From: Micromonospora echinospora | GTDB lineage: Bacteria; Actinomycetota; Actinomycetes; Mycobacteriales; Micromonosporaceae | DNA: 64,000 nucleotides | Assembly: GCF_014203425.1 (NCBI RefSeq) | Contig: NZ_JACHJC010000001.1 | Span: 3,436,001 to 3,500,000 of the forward strand | Reading direction: 5' to 3' | Shown here: piece after piece, positions 23,453-32,933 of the stretch | Numbering within the stretch: the stretch's first letter is position 1 | Layout of the letters: each line of letters opens with the position of its first letter | The notes under the pieces: model-generated | The model's database searches: none | Seen by the model: the letters and a program-made list of their open reading frames with translations, nothing else | What the model was told of the DNA's origin: nothing | Translations under genes and position numbers: made by a program

Positions 23453-25150
23453 ATGACGACACAGGCCCCGGTGGCCCGGAACTCGGGACCCGCCGTCTTC
23501 GCCGACATCGTGCGCGCCCGCACGGGTGACGACCATCCCGGCCTGCTCTTCGAAGGCCGCACCATCACCTGGGGCCGGGTCGTGCAGGAAGCCGCCGACC
23601 GGGCTGCCGCCCTGAACGACGTGCCCCGGCCCGAGGGCAGGCCACTGCACATCGGGGTGCTCCTGGAGAACACCCCCGACTACGTGTACTGGATCTGTGC
23701 CGCCGCGCTGGCCGGAGCCACCGTGGTCGGGATCAACCCGACCCGGCGTGGCGCCGAACTGGCCCACGACGTGCGGCACACCGACACCGACCTGCTCCTC
23801 ACCGAAGACCGCCTCGCCGGCCTCGTCGACGGGCTCGACCTGGGCATCCCCGCCGGGCAGGTGCGCAACATCGACTCCCTGGAGTACGCCGCCTGGCTGG
23901 CCCGGCACGCCGGCGCGCCGGTACCCACCGACGAGGTCGACCCGCGCGCCAACCTGCTGCTCATGTTCTCCTCGGGCTCGACCGGGGCGCCCAAGGCGGT
24001 CATCTGCTCCCATGGGCGCCTCGCCGCGGTCTCCGAGGCGCTGCTGACCCGCACCGAGCTGACCCGCGAATCGGTCAGCTACATGTCGATGCCGTTGTTC
24101 CACGGCAACGCCGTCATGCTCAACCTCGGCCCCGCCATGGTCTGCGGCGCGACCATCTGCATGGTTCGCAAGTTCTCCGCGTCCGGCTTCGTGCGCGACG
24201 TGCACGAGCACGGCGTGACCTACTTCAACTACGTCGGCCGGGCCCTCGCCTACATCCTGGCCCAGCCGGTCGACCCACGCGACGCGACGAGCACGCTGCG
24301 GCGCGCCGTCGGCACCGAGGCCTCGGCCGCCGACATCGCCCGCTTCGCCGAGCGCTTCGGTGTCGTCATCTCCGAAGGCTACGGCTCCAGCGAGGGCGTC
24401 ATGCGGATCAACCGCACCCCCGAGACGCCGGCCGAGGCGCTCGGCGTGGCCGTCGCCGGCGCCGAGATCAAGGTCATGAACGAGGAGACCGGGCTGGAGT
24501 GCCCCCCGGCCGTGCTCGACGGGACCGGGCGGCTCGTCAACGCCGACGAGGCCATCGGCCAGCTCGTCGGCGTCGGCATGGCCGCGAGGTTCGAGGGCTA
24601 CTACAAGAACCCCGAGGCCGCCGCCGAGCGGATCCGCGGCGAGGACTTCTGGTCCGGCGACCTGGCCTACCGCGACGCCGACGGCTACTTCTACTTCGCC
24701 GGCCGCTCCTCGGACTGGATCCGCGTCGACAGCGAGAACTTCGCGGCCGGGCCCGCCGAGCGGATCATCGAGCGCTGGGACCGGGTGGCGGTCGCCCCCG
24801 TCTTCGCCGTGCCCGACCCGCGTACCGGCGACCAGGTCATGTGCGCGATCCAACTGCGTGGCGGCGCCACCTTCGACCCGGAGGCGTTCACCGCCTTCCT
24901 CGACGAGCAGGCCGACCTCGGCACCAAGTGGCGGCCCCGCTTCGTGCGGATCGTCGACCAGATCCCCAGCACGGGCAACGGCAAGGTCGCCAAGCAGGTG
25001 CTGCGCCGTACCGCCTGGGTCACGACCGACCCCGTCTACGTCCGGGACGGCGCGTCCACCGCGTACCGCCCGCTGACCGAGGCGGACGTCCGGGACCTCG
25101 AGAAGCAGTTCGCCGACAACGGACGTGCCGCGCTCCTGCCGGCCACCTGA
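23453..25150 (+). CDS. fadD17: FadD17-like acyl-CoA synthetase
   Basis: A 565-residue AMP-forming acyl-CoA synthetase. The order HIGVLLENTPDYVYWI, GINPTRRGAELAHDVRHTD, MFSSGSTGAPKAVICSHGR, YMSMPLFHGNAV, RKFSASGFVRDV, YFNYVGRALAYIL and WIRVDSENFAAGPAERI closely follows mycobacterial FadD17 (Rv3506), which activates sterol side-chain carboxylates. The catalytic Lys lies in STGNGKVAKQVLRR. An unusually long C-terminal tail of about 40 residues follows it. It leads the side-chain unit behind operator 4. The exact side-chain length used is not known here. Confidence 0.8.
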   Translation: MTTQAPVARNSGPAVFADIVRARTGDDHPGLLFEGRTITWGRVVQEAADRAAALNDVPRPEGRPLHIGVLLENTPDYVYWICAAALAGATVVGINPTRRGAELAHDVRHTDTDLLLTEDRLAGLVDGLDLGIPAGQVRNIDSLEYAAWLARHAGAPVPTDEVDPRANLLLMFSSGSTGAPKAVICSHGRLAAVSEALLTRTELTRESVSYMSMPLFHGNAVMLNLGPAMVCGATICMVRKFSASGFVRDVHEHGVTYFNYVGRALAYILAQPVDPRDATSTLRRAVGTEASAADIARFAERFGVVISEGYGSSEGVMRINRTPETPAEALGVAVAGAEIKVMNEETGLECPPAVLDGTGRLVNADEAIGQLVGVGMAARFEGYYKNPEAAAERIRGEDFWSGDLAYRDADGYFYFAGRSSDWIRVDSENFAAGPAERIIERWDRVAVAPVFAVPDPRTGDQVMCAIQLRGGATFDPEAFTAFLDEQADLGTKWRPRFVRIVDQIPSTGNGKVAKQVLRRTAWVTTDPVYVRDGASTAYRPLTEADVRDLEKQFADNGRAALLPAT

Positions 25151-25208
25151 CCGGCCGGCCCGCCCGGCACACCGACTGGCGCCCACGCCCCGAGAATGAG
25201 GAACATCC

Positions 25209-26393
25209 ATGTACCTGGAGTACACCCCCGAGCAGCGAGAGCTGAGCAGGGAGCTGCGAGCCTACTTCGCGCGCCTGCTCACGCCTGAGGTCCGCGAGGC
25301 GCTCGGCGGCACCAACGAGGACCGCCCGGCCTACCGCGAGATCATCCGTCAGATCGGCAAGGACGGCCTGCTCGGGCTCGGCTGGCCCACGGAGTACGGC
25401 GGCCAGGGCCGCCCGGCGATCGACCAGTACATCCTCTTCGACGAGATCAACCGCGCCCAGGCGCCGTTCCCCTTCGTCACCATCAACAACATCGGCCCGA
25501 TGCTGATGCGCTACGGCACCGAGGAGCAGAAGCGCACGTACCTGCCGGGCATGCTGACCGGCGACGTCATCTTCGCCATCGGCTACAGCGAGCCGGGCTC
25601 CGGCACCGACCTCGCCTCGCTGAGCGCCAGGGCCGAGGCCACGCCCGACGGTGGCTGGGTCGTCAACGGCCAGAAGGTGTTCACCAGCGGTGTCAGCCAG
25701 GCCGACTTCGTCTGGATGGCCGTGCGCACCGACCCCGCCGCCCCGAAGCACAAGGGCATCACCATCCTCATCGTGCCGACGTCGGACCCGGGCTTCAGCT
25801 GCACGCCGATCGCCACCAGCGGCATCACCCACACCAACGCCTCCTACTACGAGGACGTACGCGTCGGCCCCGAGGCCCTCGTCGGCGAGGTCAACGGCGG
25901 CTGGCGCCTCATCACCGGCCAGCTCGGTCACGAGCGGGTGGGCCTGGCCGCGATGGGCGGGCGCACCGAGCAGCTGTGGACCGACGTCGCCGCGTGGGCC
26001 GCCGAGCCCGACGCCGACGGCAACCGCGTCCTCGACAAGCCGTGGGTACGCACGGAGCTGGCCCGCGACTACGCCGAGCTGACCGCGATGCGCCTGCTCA
26101 ACTGGAAGATCGCCGTCGTGGGGGAGGGCCAGAACCCGGCGCCGGCCGCCGCGTCGGTCGCCAAGGTCTACGGCACGGAGACCCACGACCGGGTCTGCCG
26201 CAACCTCGTCTCCGTCGTCGGGCCCCGCGCGACCCGGCGACCCGGCGCGCCGGACGCCGTCCTCGGCGGGCAGCTGGAGGCGTACACCCGCGGCTCCTAC
26301 ATCAACACCTTCGGCGGCGGCACCAACGAGGTGCTGCGCGACATGATCGCGGTCGCCGGTCTCGGCATGCCGAGGAAGGGACGTTCCGCATGA
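25209..26393 (+). CDS. chsE2: Acyl-CoA dehydrogenase subunit, ChsE2 (FadE29)-like
   Basis: A 394-residue acyl-CoA dehydrogenase half of a heterotetrameric enzyme. The opening YLEYTPEQRELSRELRAYF, GWPTEYGGQGRPAIDQYILF, IGYSEPGSGTDLASL (FAD signature) and GQKVFTSGVSQADFVWMAVR mirror FadE29/ChsE2 (Rv3543c). The C-terminus has INTFGGGTNEVLRDMIAVAG. In mycobacteria ChsE1 and ChsE2 make an alpha2beta2 FAD enzyme that desaturates the three-carbon side-chain CoA thioester of cholesterol degradation. Its partner is at 27415. ATG at 25209 follows a GAGGAAC-type site. Confidence 0.88.
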   Translation: MYLEYTPEQRELSRELRAYFARLLTPEVREALGGTNEDRPAYREIIRQIGKDGLLGLGWPTEYGGQGRPAIDQYILFDEINRAQAPFPFVTINNIGPMLMRYGTEEQKRTYLPGMLTGDVIFAIGYSEPGSGTDLASLSARAEATPDGGWVVNGQKVFTSGVSQADFVWMAVRTDPAAPKHKGITILIVPTSDPGFSCTPIATSGITHTNASYYEDVRVGPEALVGEVNGGWRLITGQLGHERVGLAAMGGRTEQLWTDVAAWAAEPDADGNRVLDKPWVRTELARDYAELTAMRLLNWKIAVVGEGQNPAPAAASVAKVYGTETHDRVCRNLVSVVGPRATRRPGAPDAVLGGQLEAYTRGSYINTFGGGTNEVLRDMIAVAGLGMPRKGRSA

Positions 26394-27415
26394 GCACCAC
26401 GACGCAGGCCCCCGCCCTCGACGCCACCGGCCAGGAGGCCTTCCTCGCCCGCCTGCGCGAGTTCGTCGGCCTCGAGGCCACGCCCACCCGCTACGCCCAG
26501 GACGCCGTCAACCAGGCGATGATCCGCCACTTCGTCGAGGCGATGGGCGACGAGAACCCCGTCTACGTCGATGACCAGGCCGCCCGTGACACCGGCCGCG
26601 AGGGTGTCATCGCCCCGCCGCCGATGCTGTCCACCTGGCTCATGGTCGGCTACAAGGCACACACGGCCGCGGCCGCGGGCGCCGCGCGGGACACCCCGAT
26701 GGCCCGGCTGCTCGCGCTCCTCGCCGACGCCGGCTTCGTCGGGGTCGTCGCGACCAACGACGAGCACGAGTACGTGCGCGAGCTGCGCCTGGGCGACGAG
26801 ATCAAGATGACGACTGTCATCGAGGACGTCTCCCCGCGCAAGACCACCGGGCTGGGCACCGGCCACTTCATCACGACGTTGCGCACCTACACCGACCAGA
26901 ACGACGAGGTCGTGGCTCGCCAGCGCTTCCGCATCCTGCGCTTCGACCCGTCCGGCGCCAAGCCCGCGGCTCCGGCCGCCGCCGACCCGGCGCTGCGGCA
27001 CAAGCCGTTCATCCTGCGCGACAACGCGTTCTGGTTCGAGGCCGCCGCGCAGCGTCGCCTCGTCATCCAGGCCTGCACCGACTGCGGCACGCTGCGCCAC
27101 CCGCCCGGCCCGATCTGCCCCTCCTGCCACTCGTACGCGTGGCACGAGGTCGAGGCGAGCGGCCGGGGCACGGTGCACAGCTACGTCGTCAGCCACCACC
27201 CGAAGGCTCCCGGGTACGACTACCCGCTCACCGTCGTGCTCGTCGATCTCGAAGAGGGCACCCGCCTCGTCGCCGACTTCGCCGGGGACGCCGAGGAGGT
27301 CGAGATCGGCATGCCCGTGCAGGTCGACTGGCTCGACTACGACGAGAACCTCACGCTGCCGCGTTTCCGGGCCGCGACCTCCGCACCGGAGCCCACAGAA
27401 GAGGAAGGGAACTGA
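26390..27415 (+). CDS. chsH2: ChsH2-like protein: MaoC-type N-domain plus DUF35 zinc-ribbon/OB domain
   Basis: A 341-residue two-part protein. Residues 1-190 form a hotdog (FAS1-like dehydratase) domain with HFVEAMGDENPVYVDDQAA and VIAPPPMLSTWLM. Residues 215-325 form a DUF35 module with a zinc ribbon (CTDCGTLRHPPGPICPSCHS, a Cx2C pair twice) and OB strands (GTVHSYVVSHHPK, TRLVADFAG). In mycobacteria ChsH2 (Rv3542c) pairs with ChsH1 as the 17-enoyl side-chain hydratase, and its DUF35 part binds the aldolase Ltp2. Both partners lie directly downstream. ATGA coupling to the gene before. Confidence 0.9.
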   Translation: MSTTTQAPALDATGQEAFLARLREFVGLEATPTRYAQDAVNQAMIRHFVEAMGDENPVYVDDQAARDTGREGVIAPPPMLSTWLMVGYKAHTAAAAGAARDTPMARLLALLADAGFVGVVATNDEHEYVRELRLGDEIKMTTVIEDVSPRKTTGLGTGHFITTLRTYTDQNDEVVARQRFRILRFDPSGAKPAAPAAADPALRHKPFILRDNAFWFEAAAQRRLVIQACTDCGTLRHPPGPICPSCHSYAWHEVEASGRGTVHSYVVSHHPKAPGYDYPLTVVLVDLEEGTRLVADFAGDAEEVEIGMPVQVDWLDYDENLTLPRFRAATSAPEPTEEEGN

Positions 27416-28542
27416 TGGACTTCCAGCTCGCCGAGGAGCAGGTCACTGTCAACGACCTGGCGCGCGACGTCTTCTCGCGCAACGGCGACCCGCAGCGGCT
27501 CTTCGACATCGAGGCCGGGCAGGACCGCTTCGACCGCGTCCTGTACCGCGACCTGGCCGAGTCCGGCATCCTCGGGCTGCCCGTGCCCGAGGAGCACGGC
27601 GGCGCCGGGCTGGGCCTGTGGGAGATCGCCGGGGTCTTCGTCGAACAGGGCCGCACGCTGGGCACCGTCCCGCTGTGGGAGACCCTCGTCGGCGGCGTCC
27701 TGCCGCTGCTGCGCTACGGCAACGCCAAGCAGCAGGCCGAGTGGCTGCCCCGCGTCACCGCCGGGGACGCGGTCCTCACCGTCGCCGTCGATGACCTGAC
27801 CGACACCCGGCCGTACGGCGCCCGCGTTCGCGCGCGGTCCGGCGCCGAGCCCGGCGGTGACGGGGTCACCCTGAGCGGCACCGCGGTCGGCGTCCGTTCG
27901 GCGCACCTCGCCGACGCCATCATCGTCCCGGCCACCGACGAGGCGGGCGCGGTCGGGCTCTACCTCGTGCCGACCGCCGGCGCCGGGGTACGCCGTGACA
28001 CCTTCGAGCGCACCGACCGTGGACTCGCCTCCGACGTGCGCTTCGACGGCGCCGCCGCAGGGCTGCTCGCCGACGGCCCGGAGGAGGACCGGCTCGACTG
28101 GCTGCTGCGCCAGGTGTGGACCGCCGTGGCGGCTCTGCAGAGCGGCATCAGCCAGGCCGCCGTACGCCAGGCCGCCGACTACACCTCGGGCCGTGAGCAG
28201 TTCGGTGTGCCGATCGCGACCTTCCAGGCCGTCGCCCACCAGCTCGCCGACTGCCACATCGACACCGAGGCGATGGAGGTCACCTACCTCAACGCGCTCT
28301 GGCGCGAGACCACCGGGCGGCCGTCCCGTGCGGCAGCGCACGTCGCGAAGTACTGGGCCGCCGAGGCGGGCGACCGCGTCGCGCGCACCGTGCAGCACGT
28401 GCACGGCGGCATGGGCGCCGACGTCACCTATCCGGTCCACCGCTACATGCTCTGGACCACGCAGCTGGCCAACACGGCCGGCTCGGGGGCCTGGCACCTG
28501 CAGCAGCTCGCGGACCTCGTCGGCGAGGGGGAGCAGCTGTGA
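27415..28542 (+). CDS. chsE1: Acyl-CoA dehydrogenase subunit, ChsE1 (FadE28)-like
   Basis: A 375-residue acyl-CoA dehydrogenase of the divergent FadE28/ChsE1 type (Rv3544c). It starts MDFQLAEEQVTVNDLARDVF and contains LAESGILGLPVPEEHGGAG, then GREQFGVPIATFQAVAHQLAD and VQHVHGGMGADVTYPVHRYM. It lacks the full YxxTEPxxGSD FAD signature of its partner at 25209, as expected for the complementary subunit of a heterotetramer. The order ChsE2-ChsH2-ChsE1-ChsH1-Ltp2 differs slightly from the mycobacterial igr operon, but all five parts are present. It starts at an ATG within TGATG. Confidence 0.88.
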   Translation: MDFQLAEEQVTVNDLARDVFSRNGDPQRLFDIEAGQDRFDRVLYRDLAESGILGLPVPEEHGGAGLGLWEIAGVFVEQGRTLGTVPLWETLVGGVLPLLRYGNAKQQAEWLPRVTAGDAVLTVAVDDLTDTRPYGARVRARSGAEPGGDGVTLSGTAVGVRSAHLADAIIVPATDEAGAVGLYLVPTAGAGVRRDTFERTDRGLASDVRFDGAAAGLLADGPEEDRLDWLLRQVWTAVAALQSGISQAAVRQAADYTSGREQFGVPIATFQAVAHQLADCHIDTEAMEVTYLNALWRETTGRPSRAAAHVAKYWAAEAGDRVARTVQHVHGGMGADVTYPVHRYMLWTTQLANTAGSGAWHLQQLADLVGEGEQL

Positions 28543-28964
28543 GCGGCACGCAGATCACCATCGAGCAGGTGAGCCTCGGCGACACGCTGCCGGAGCTCGA
28601 GATCCCGCTGACCCGGACCGTCATCGTCGCCGGCGCCCTCGCGACCCGCGACTACGAGGACGTGCACCACGACCCGGCCCAGGCCGAGCGTCGCGGCACC
28701 CCCGACACGTACATGAGCATCAACCACACCAACGGGCTCGTCGGCCGCTACGTCACCGACTGGGCCGGCCCCGCCGCGCGCATGGTGCGCCTGAGCACCC
28801 GCCTCGGGGTGCCGAACTTCCCGGGTGACGTGATGCGGCTGACCGGCGAGGTCGTCGGCGTCGAGGAGGACACCGTGCGCGTCGCGGTGCGTGGCATGAA
28901 CAGCAAGGGTGGGCACGCCATCTCCGAGGTGACAGTGCGCCTGCCCCGTGGATCGGAGCAGTGA
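28539..28964 (+). CDS. chsH1: ChsH1-like MaoC hydratase subunit
   Basis: A 141-residue single hotdog domain. The DYEDVHHDPAQAERRG segment holds the Asp/His pair of R-specific hydratases, followed by MSINHTNGLVGRYVTDWAGP. It matches ChsH1 (Rv3541c), the catalytic half of the heteromeric hydratase with ChsH2, which adds water to the 2'-propenoyl-CoA side chain. The GTG at 28539 overlaps the ChsE1 stop. Length fits the family. Confidence 0.88.
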   Translation: MSGTQITIEQVSLGDTLPELEIPLTRTVIVAGALATRDYEDVHHDPAQAERRGTPDTYMSINHTNGLVGRYVTDWAGPAARMVRLSTRLGVPNFPGDVMRLTGEVVGVEEDTVRVAVRGMNSKGGHAISEVTVRLPRGSEQ

Positions 28965-28965
28965 C

Positions 28966-30147
28966 GTGACGTCCAACTTCCTGTCGGGTCGCACCGCGGT
29001 CGTCGGCATCGGCGCGACGGAGTTCTCGAAGGACTCCGGCCGCAGCGAGCTGCAACTGGCCGTCGAGGCCGTCACGGCCGCCCTGGCCGACGCGGGCCTG
29101 AGCCCCGCCGATGTCGACGGCATGACGACCTTCACCATGGAGACCAACCCGGAGAACATGGTCGCCCGCAGCCTGGGCATCCCCGAGCTGAAGTTCTTCT
29201 CCCGGATCCCCTACGGCGGCGGCGGCGCCTGCGCCCCCGTCCAGCAGGCCGCCATGGCCGTCGCGAGCGGGATCGCCGACGTCGTCGTGGCGTATCGCGC
29301 CTTCAACGAGCGCTCCGGCGTTCGCTTCGGGCAGGGACCTCCGCCGGCGAAGACCCAGGCCACCTCGGACAACGAGTACCGCTCCTGGGTCAACCCGTAC
29401 GGCCTGCTCACTCCGGCCCAGCACACCGCGATGTTCGCCCGTCGCTACATGCACAGGTACGGCGCGACCAGCGAGGACTACGGCCGGGTGGCGGTGCTCG
29501 CCCGCAAGCACGCCGCGAACAACCCCAAGGCGTGGTTCTACGGCAAGCCGCTCACGCTCGAGGAGCACCAGGCTTCGCGCTGGATCGCCGAGCCGCTGCA
29601 TCTGTTCGACTGCTGCCAGGAGACCGACGGCGGCCAGGCGATGGTCGTCGTCAGCGCCGAGCGCGCCAAGGACCTGTCCTCCACCCCGGTCTACATCCGG
29701 GGGGCGGCCCAGGGCCTGGGGCCGGACCAGTACCAGATGGTCAGCTACTACCGGGAGGACCTGACCCGGATCCCCGAGGTCGAGCTCTGCGCCCGGCAGT
29801 TGTGGGCCCAGTCGGGGCTCGGCCCCGCCGACATGGACGCGGCGATCCTCTACGACCACTTCACGCCGTACGTGCTCAACCAGCTCGAGGAGTACGGCTT
29901 CTGCGGCCGCGGCGAGGCCAAGGACTTCATCGCCGACGGCAACCTGGAGGTCACCGGGTCGCTGCCGACTAACACCCACGGCGGCCAGATCGGCGAGGCA
30001 TACCTGCACGGCACGAACGGTGTCGCGGAGGGCGTCCGCCTCGTCCGGGGGACCTCGACCAACCAGCCCGACGGCGTACGCAACGTCCTCGTGACGGCGG
30101 GCGTCGGCGTTCCCACCAGTGCACTGATCCTCTCCGCGGAGGGCTGA
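28966..30147 (+). CDS. ltp2: Ltp2-like thiolase-fold retro-aldolase
   Basis: A 393-residue lipid-transfer-protein/SCP2-thiolase-like enzyme. It contains TAVVGIGATEFSKDSGRSEL, LADAGLSPADVDGMTTF, IPYGGGGACAPVQQAAMAVA and LPTNTHGGQIGEAYLHGTNG. Classical thiolase Cys residues are not in their usual motifs, as in Ltp2 (Rv3540c), which cleaves the hydroxylated side chain to a 17-keto steroid and propionyl-CoA in complex with ChsH2. It is the last gene of the side-chain block. GTG at 28966 is used; the stop of ChsH1 sits immediately before. Confidence 0.88.
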   Translation: MTSNFLSGRTAVVGIGATEFSKDSGRSELQLAVEAVTAALADAGLSPADVDGMTTFTMETNPENMVARSLGIPELKFFSRIPYGGGGACAPVQQAAMAVASGIADVVVAYRAFNERSGVRFGQGPPPAKTQATSDNEYRSWVNPYGLLTPAQHTAMFARRYMHRYGATSEDYGRVAVLARKHAANNPKAWFYGKPLTLEEHQASRWIAEPLHLFDCCQETDGGQAMVVVSAERAKDLSSTPVYIRGAAQGLGPDQYQMVSYYREDLTRIPEVELCARQLWAQSGLGPADMDAAILYDHFTPYVLNQLEEYGFCGRGEAKDFIADGNLEVTGSLPTNTHGGQIGEAYLHGTNGVAEGVRLVRGTSTNQPDGVRNVLVTAGVGVPTSALILSAEG

Positions 30148-30195
30148 GACGCCGGCCACCACCACAGACTCGAAGGCCGTCAGCGACCCACGGAT

Positions 30196-30219
30196 CCCGC
30201 CCGGCAGCCGCCGGACGGG
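30196..30219 (+). terminator. Weak hairpin after the side-chain block
   Basis: Ten-base arms CCCGCCCGGC and GCCGGACGGG with one mismatch and an AGCC loop, 48 bases after the Ltp2 stop. It could reduce read-through into the binding-protein gene at 30276. Confidence 0.45.
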
Positions 30220-30275
30220 ACAACACCACCTCTTATCAGCCGGAACGATTCGGCTCTTGTTCAGGAAGGATGAGA

Positions 30276-31853
30276 ATGGGCGTCAACATAAAGGCCCGCA
30301 AACGTGTGGTCGCGTTGATCAGCGTCGGGGCTCTCGCCATGGCCGGCTGCAGCTCGTCGGACAACTCCGGCAGCGGCAGCAGCGCCGCGCAGGGCGAGAT
30401 CGACACTTCGGCCGTGCTCAAGTTCGCGTCGGCGGGTCCGTTGCGTGACCTCGACCCGGCCCTCCAGACGAGCTACGGCGCCTGGGGCTACCTGTTCCTC
30501 GTGTGGGACCGGCTGACCATGCTGGACAAGGACGACAAGATCGTCCCGGGCCTGGCCAAGGAGTGGAACTTCGTCGAGGACGGCGGCGTCCTGGAACTCA
30601 AGCTCCGGGACGACGTGAAGTTCCACGACGGCACGCCGTTCGACGCCGAGGCCGTCAAGGTCAACATCGAGCGCGGCAAGACCCTCGAGGGCTCGACCCT
30701 CAAGAGCGACCTCGCCGACATCGAGTCGGTCGAGGTCGTCGACGCGACGACCGCGCGGCTCAAGCTGGTCAAGGGCAAGGGCGTCCAGTTGCCCGCGTCG
30801 TTCACCGGCACGGCCGGCATGATGGTCAGCCCGAAGGCGATCAAGGACGGCGCCGACCTAAAGAACAATCCCGGGACCGCCGGTTCCGGCCCGTACATCG
30901 CCACCCAGCTCGTCCCCCAGGAGAAGCTCGTCCTCAAGCGGGCCGACAACTACTGGGACCCGAACGTCGGCCGTCTCGGCGGCATCGAGCTGCAGCGCGT
31001 GCCCGACGCCGCCGCCCGCCTCAACGGCCTGCAGAGCGGCCAGGTCGACCTGGCCCCGCTCAGCTCGGCCGGCGAGATCGCCACGGTGGAGAAGATCGTC
31101 ACCCCGGGCAGCGGTCTCCAGCAGAACCAGGTGAAGTTCAAGAACGTCGTCGGCGTCTACATGCGCGCCAACAAGGGCGACGTCGCCAAGCCCGAGGTCC
31201 GCCAGGCGATCGCCCACGCGGTCGACCCGGAGGCGATCAGCGCGCTCTTCAGCGGCTACTGCACGCCGACCCGCCAGGTCGTGCCCGAGACGGACCCGAG
31301 CCGCATCCCGAACTACACCTACCCGTACGAGTTCAGCGTGGACAAGGCCAAGGCCCTCGTGCAGCAGGCCGGCGGCGCCAAGGTGTCCGTCACCTTCGCC
31401 GCGGGCACGAACGCCGAGCAGCCGGCCAACGTCGTGCAGGCGTCCCTGCGGGCCGTCGGCGTCGACGCGACGCTCAACCCCGTGCCCAACACCGAGAACG
31501 AGCCGCGCTTCATCGCCGGCGACTTCGAGCTGATGGTCGGCACCTCGTGGAGCCCGAAGGCCGACCCGGCGGCGACGGTGAACACCTACCTGCTGAACAC
31601 GTACAAGCTCGCCGCGGACCCCTCGCTCATCGCGGACAAGGCGGCCGAGGCCGCCAACCCCACGCTGTCGATGGACAAGCGCGCCCCGCTGTACCAGGAC
31701 ATCTGGAAGACGACGCTCGAGCAGGCCTGGTTCCTGCCGCTGTGCAACCAGACCAACGCGAACGTCTCGAAGGCGAACATCGTCGGCACCGACAACATCC
31801 CGATGTCGAACATCGGCATCTGGGACCTGCGCCACATCGCCGTCAAGAAGTAA
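30276..31853 (+). CDS. ABC-transporter substrate-binding lipoprotein (SBP_bac_5), paralogue 2
   Basis: A 525-residue solute-binding lipoprotein of the oligopeptide/nickel family. The signal peptide ends in the lipobox ALAMAGCSSSD. Key segments are RDDVKFHDGTPFDAEAVKV, GSGPYIATQLVPQEKLVLKR, RQAIAHAVDPEAISALF and FIAGDFELMVGTSWSPKADP. It is clearly paralogous to the protein at 18950-20521 through its whole length. AGGAAGG at 30263-30269 favours the ATG at 30276 over that at 30270. It precedes the permeases and ATPases and is their likely primary receptor. Confidence 0.88.
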   Translation: MGVNIKARKRVVALISVGALAMAGCSSSDNSGSGSSAAQGEIDTSAVLKFASAGPLRDLDPALQTSYGAWGYLFLVWDRLTMLDKDDKIVPGLAKEWNFVEDGGVLELKLRDDVKFHDGTPFDAEAVKVNIERGKTLEGSTLKSDLADIESVEVVDATTARLKLVKGKGVQLPASFTGTAGMMVSPKAIKDGADLKNNPGTAGSGPYIATQLVPQEKLVLKRADNYWDPNVGRLGGIELQRVPDAAARLNGLQSGQVDLAPLSSAGEIATVEKIVTPGSGLQQNQVKFKNVVGVYMRANKGDVAKPEVRQAIAHAVDPEAISALFSGYCTPTRQVVPETDPSRIPNYTYPYEFSVDKAKALVQQAGGAKVSVTFAAGTNAEQPANVVQASLRAVGVDATLNPVPNTENEPRFIAGDFELMVGTSWSPKADPAATVNTYLLNTYKLAADPSLIADKAAEAANPTLSMDKRAPLYQDIWKTTLEQAWFLPLCNQTNANVSKANIVGTDNIPMSNIGIWDLRHIAVKK

Positions 31854-31870
31854 CCGGTCGCTCCTGACCA

Positions 31871-31928
31871 CCGGTGGCGTCGCCGCCGGACCCCCCGCTG
31901 TGGCGGGGGCCGGCGGCGACACCACCGG
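31871..31928 (+). terminator. Long intercistronic hairpin between binding protein and permease
   Basis: Two 19-base arms (31871-31889 and 31910-31928) pair with one mismatch, and an inner CCCCCGC/GCGGGGG stem with a TGTG loop extends it. It lies 18 bases after the binding-protein stop and 63 before the permease ATG. Such hairpins commonly stabilise the binding-protein mRNA and limit transcription of the membrane genes, giving excess receptor. Confidence 0.7.
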
Positions 31929-31991
31929 CCTTGCCGGCACCAGGCCGTGTGAGGCGCAGTCCCAGGCACACGCTCAGAGTCGAGGTAGGAC

Positions 31992-32933
31992 ATGATCCGC
32001 TACGCCAGCAGGCGCTTACTCGCGGCAATACCCCTGCTGTTCGTCGTCCCGCTGCTCGTCTTCGCCCTGATCGAACTCGCCCCGGGCGACCCGGCCGTCG
32101 TCCTGGCCGGTGACGAACCGACCCCGGACCGTGTCGAGGCGATCCGCGAGGAGCTCAACCTCAACGCTCCGGTCCTGGTGCGCTACGCCATGTGGGTCGG
32201 CGACGTCCTCCGCGGCGACCTCGGCACGTCCTTCCTCTCTGACCAGACCGTCATCGAGCTGCTGACGCGGCGAATGGCCACGACGATGTCGCTGGTGCTG
32301 GTCGCGATGATCTTCGCCGTCGTGCTCGGGGCCACCCTCGCCCTCGTGGCCACGCTGCGCTCCGGCGGTATCGTCGACCGGATCGTCAACGGGCTCGCCT
32401 CGGTCGCGATCGCCATCCCGGGCTTCTGGTTCGGCCTCGTGCTCGCCTCGGTCTTCGCGGTGGGGCTGCAGATGTTTCCGGCGTTCGGCTACCAACCGCT
32501 GGCCGACGGATTCTGGCCGTGGCTCTCGCACCTCGTCCTGCCGGGCATCGCCCTCGGTCTGCTTCCCGCGGCCGAGGTGACCCTGCAACTACGCTCGGCG
32601 CTCGGGCAGGTCATGAAGACCGACTACGTCCTCAACGCCGAGGCCAAGGGACTGTCGCGCTCCAGCGTCGTGTTCAAGCACTCCCTGAAGAACGCGTGCA
32701 TCCCCGTCGTCACCGTCCTCGGCTTCCGCGTCGCGGAGGTCCTCGCCGGATCGGTGACCATCGAGATGATCTACAACATGCCGGGCCTCGGTCGTACCGC
32801 CATCGAGGCGGTTCAGGGGCGTGACATCCCGGTGCTGCTCGGCTTCGTCCTGTTCAGCACGACTGTCGTCGTGCTCGTCAACCTCATCGTCGACATCTCC
32901 TACGGCTACTTCAACCCGAAGGTGCGGTCATGA
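31992..32933 (+). CDS. ABC transporter permease (DppB/OppB type)
   Basis: A 313-residue inner-membrane permease with six expected helices, starting MIRYASRRLLAAIPLLFVVP. The region ELAPGDPAVVLAGDEP and the EAA-type loop AEAKGLSRSSVVFKHSLKNA identify the BPD_transp_1 domain of peptide-type importers. The C-terminus ends VDISYGYFNPKVRS. The downstream permease overlaps by four bases. It forms the translocation pore with that protein. Confidence 0.9.
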   Translation: MIRYASRRLLAAIPLLFVVPLLVFALIELAPGDPAVVLAGDEPTPDRVEAIREELNLNAPVLVRYAMWVGDVLRGDLGTSFLSDQTVIELLTRRMATTMSLVLVAMIFAVVLGATLALVATLRSGGIVDRIVNGLASVAIAIPGFWFGLVLASVFAVGLQMFPAFGYQPLADGFWPWLSHLVLPGIALGLLPAAEVTLQLRSALGQVMKTDYVLNAEAKGLSRSSVVFKHSLKNACIPVVTVLGFRVAEVLAGSVTIEMIYNMPGLGRTAIEAVQGRDIPVLLGFVLFSTTVVVLVNLIVDISYGYFNPKVRS

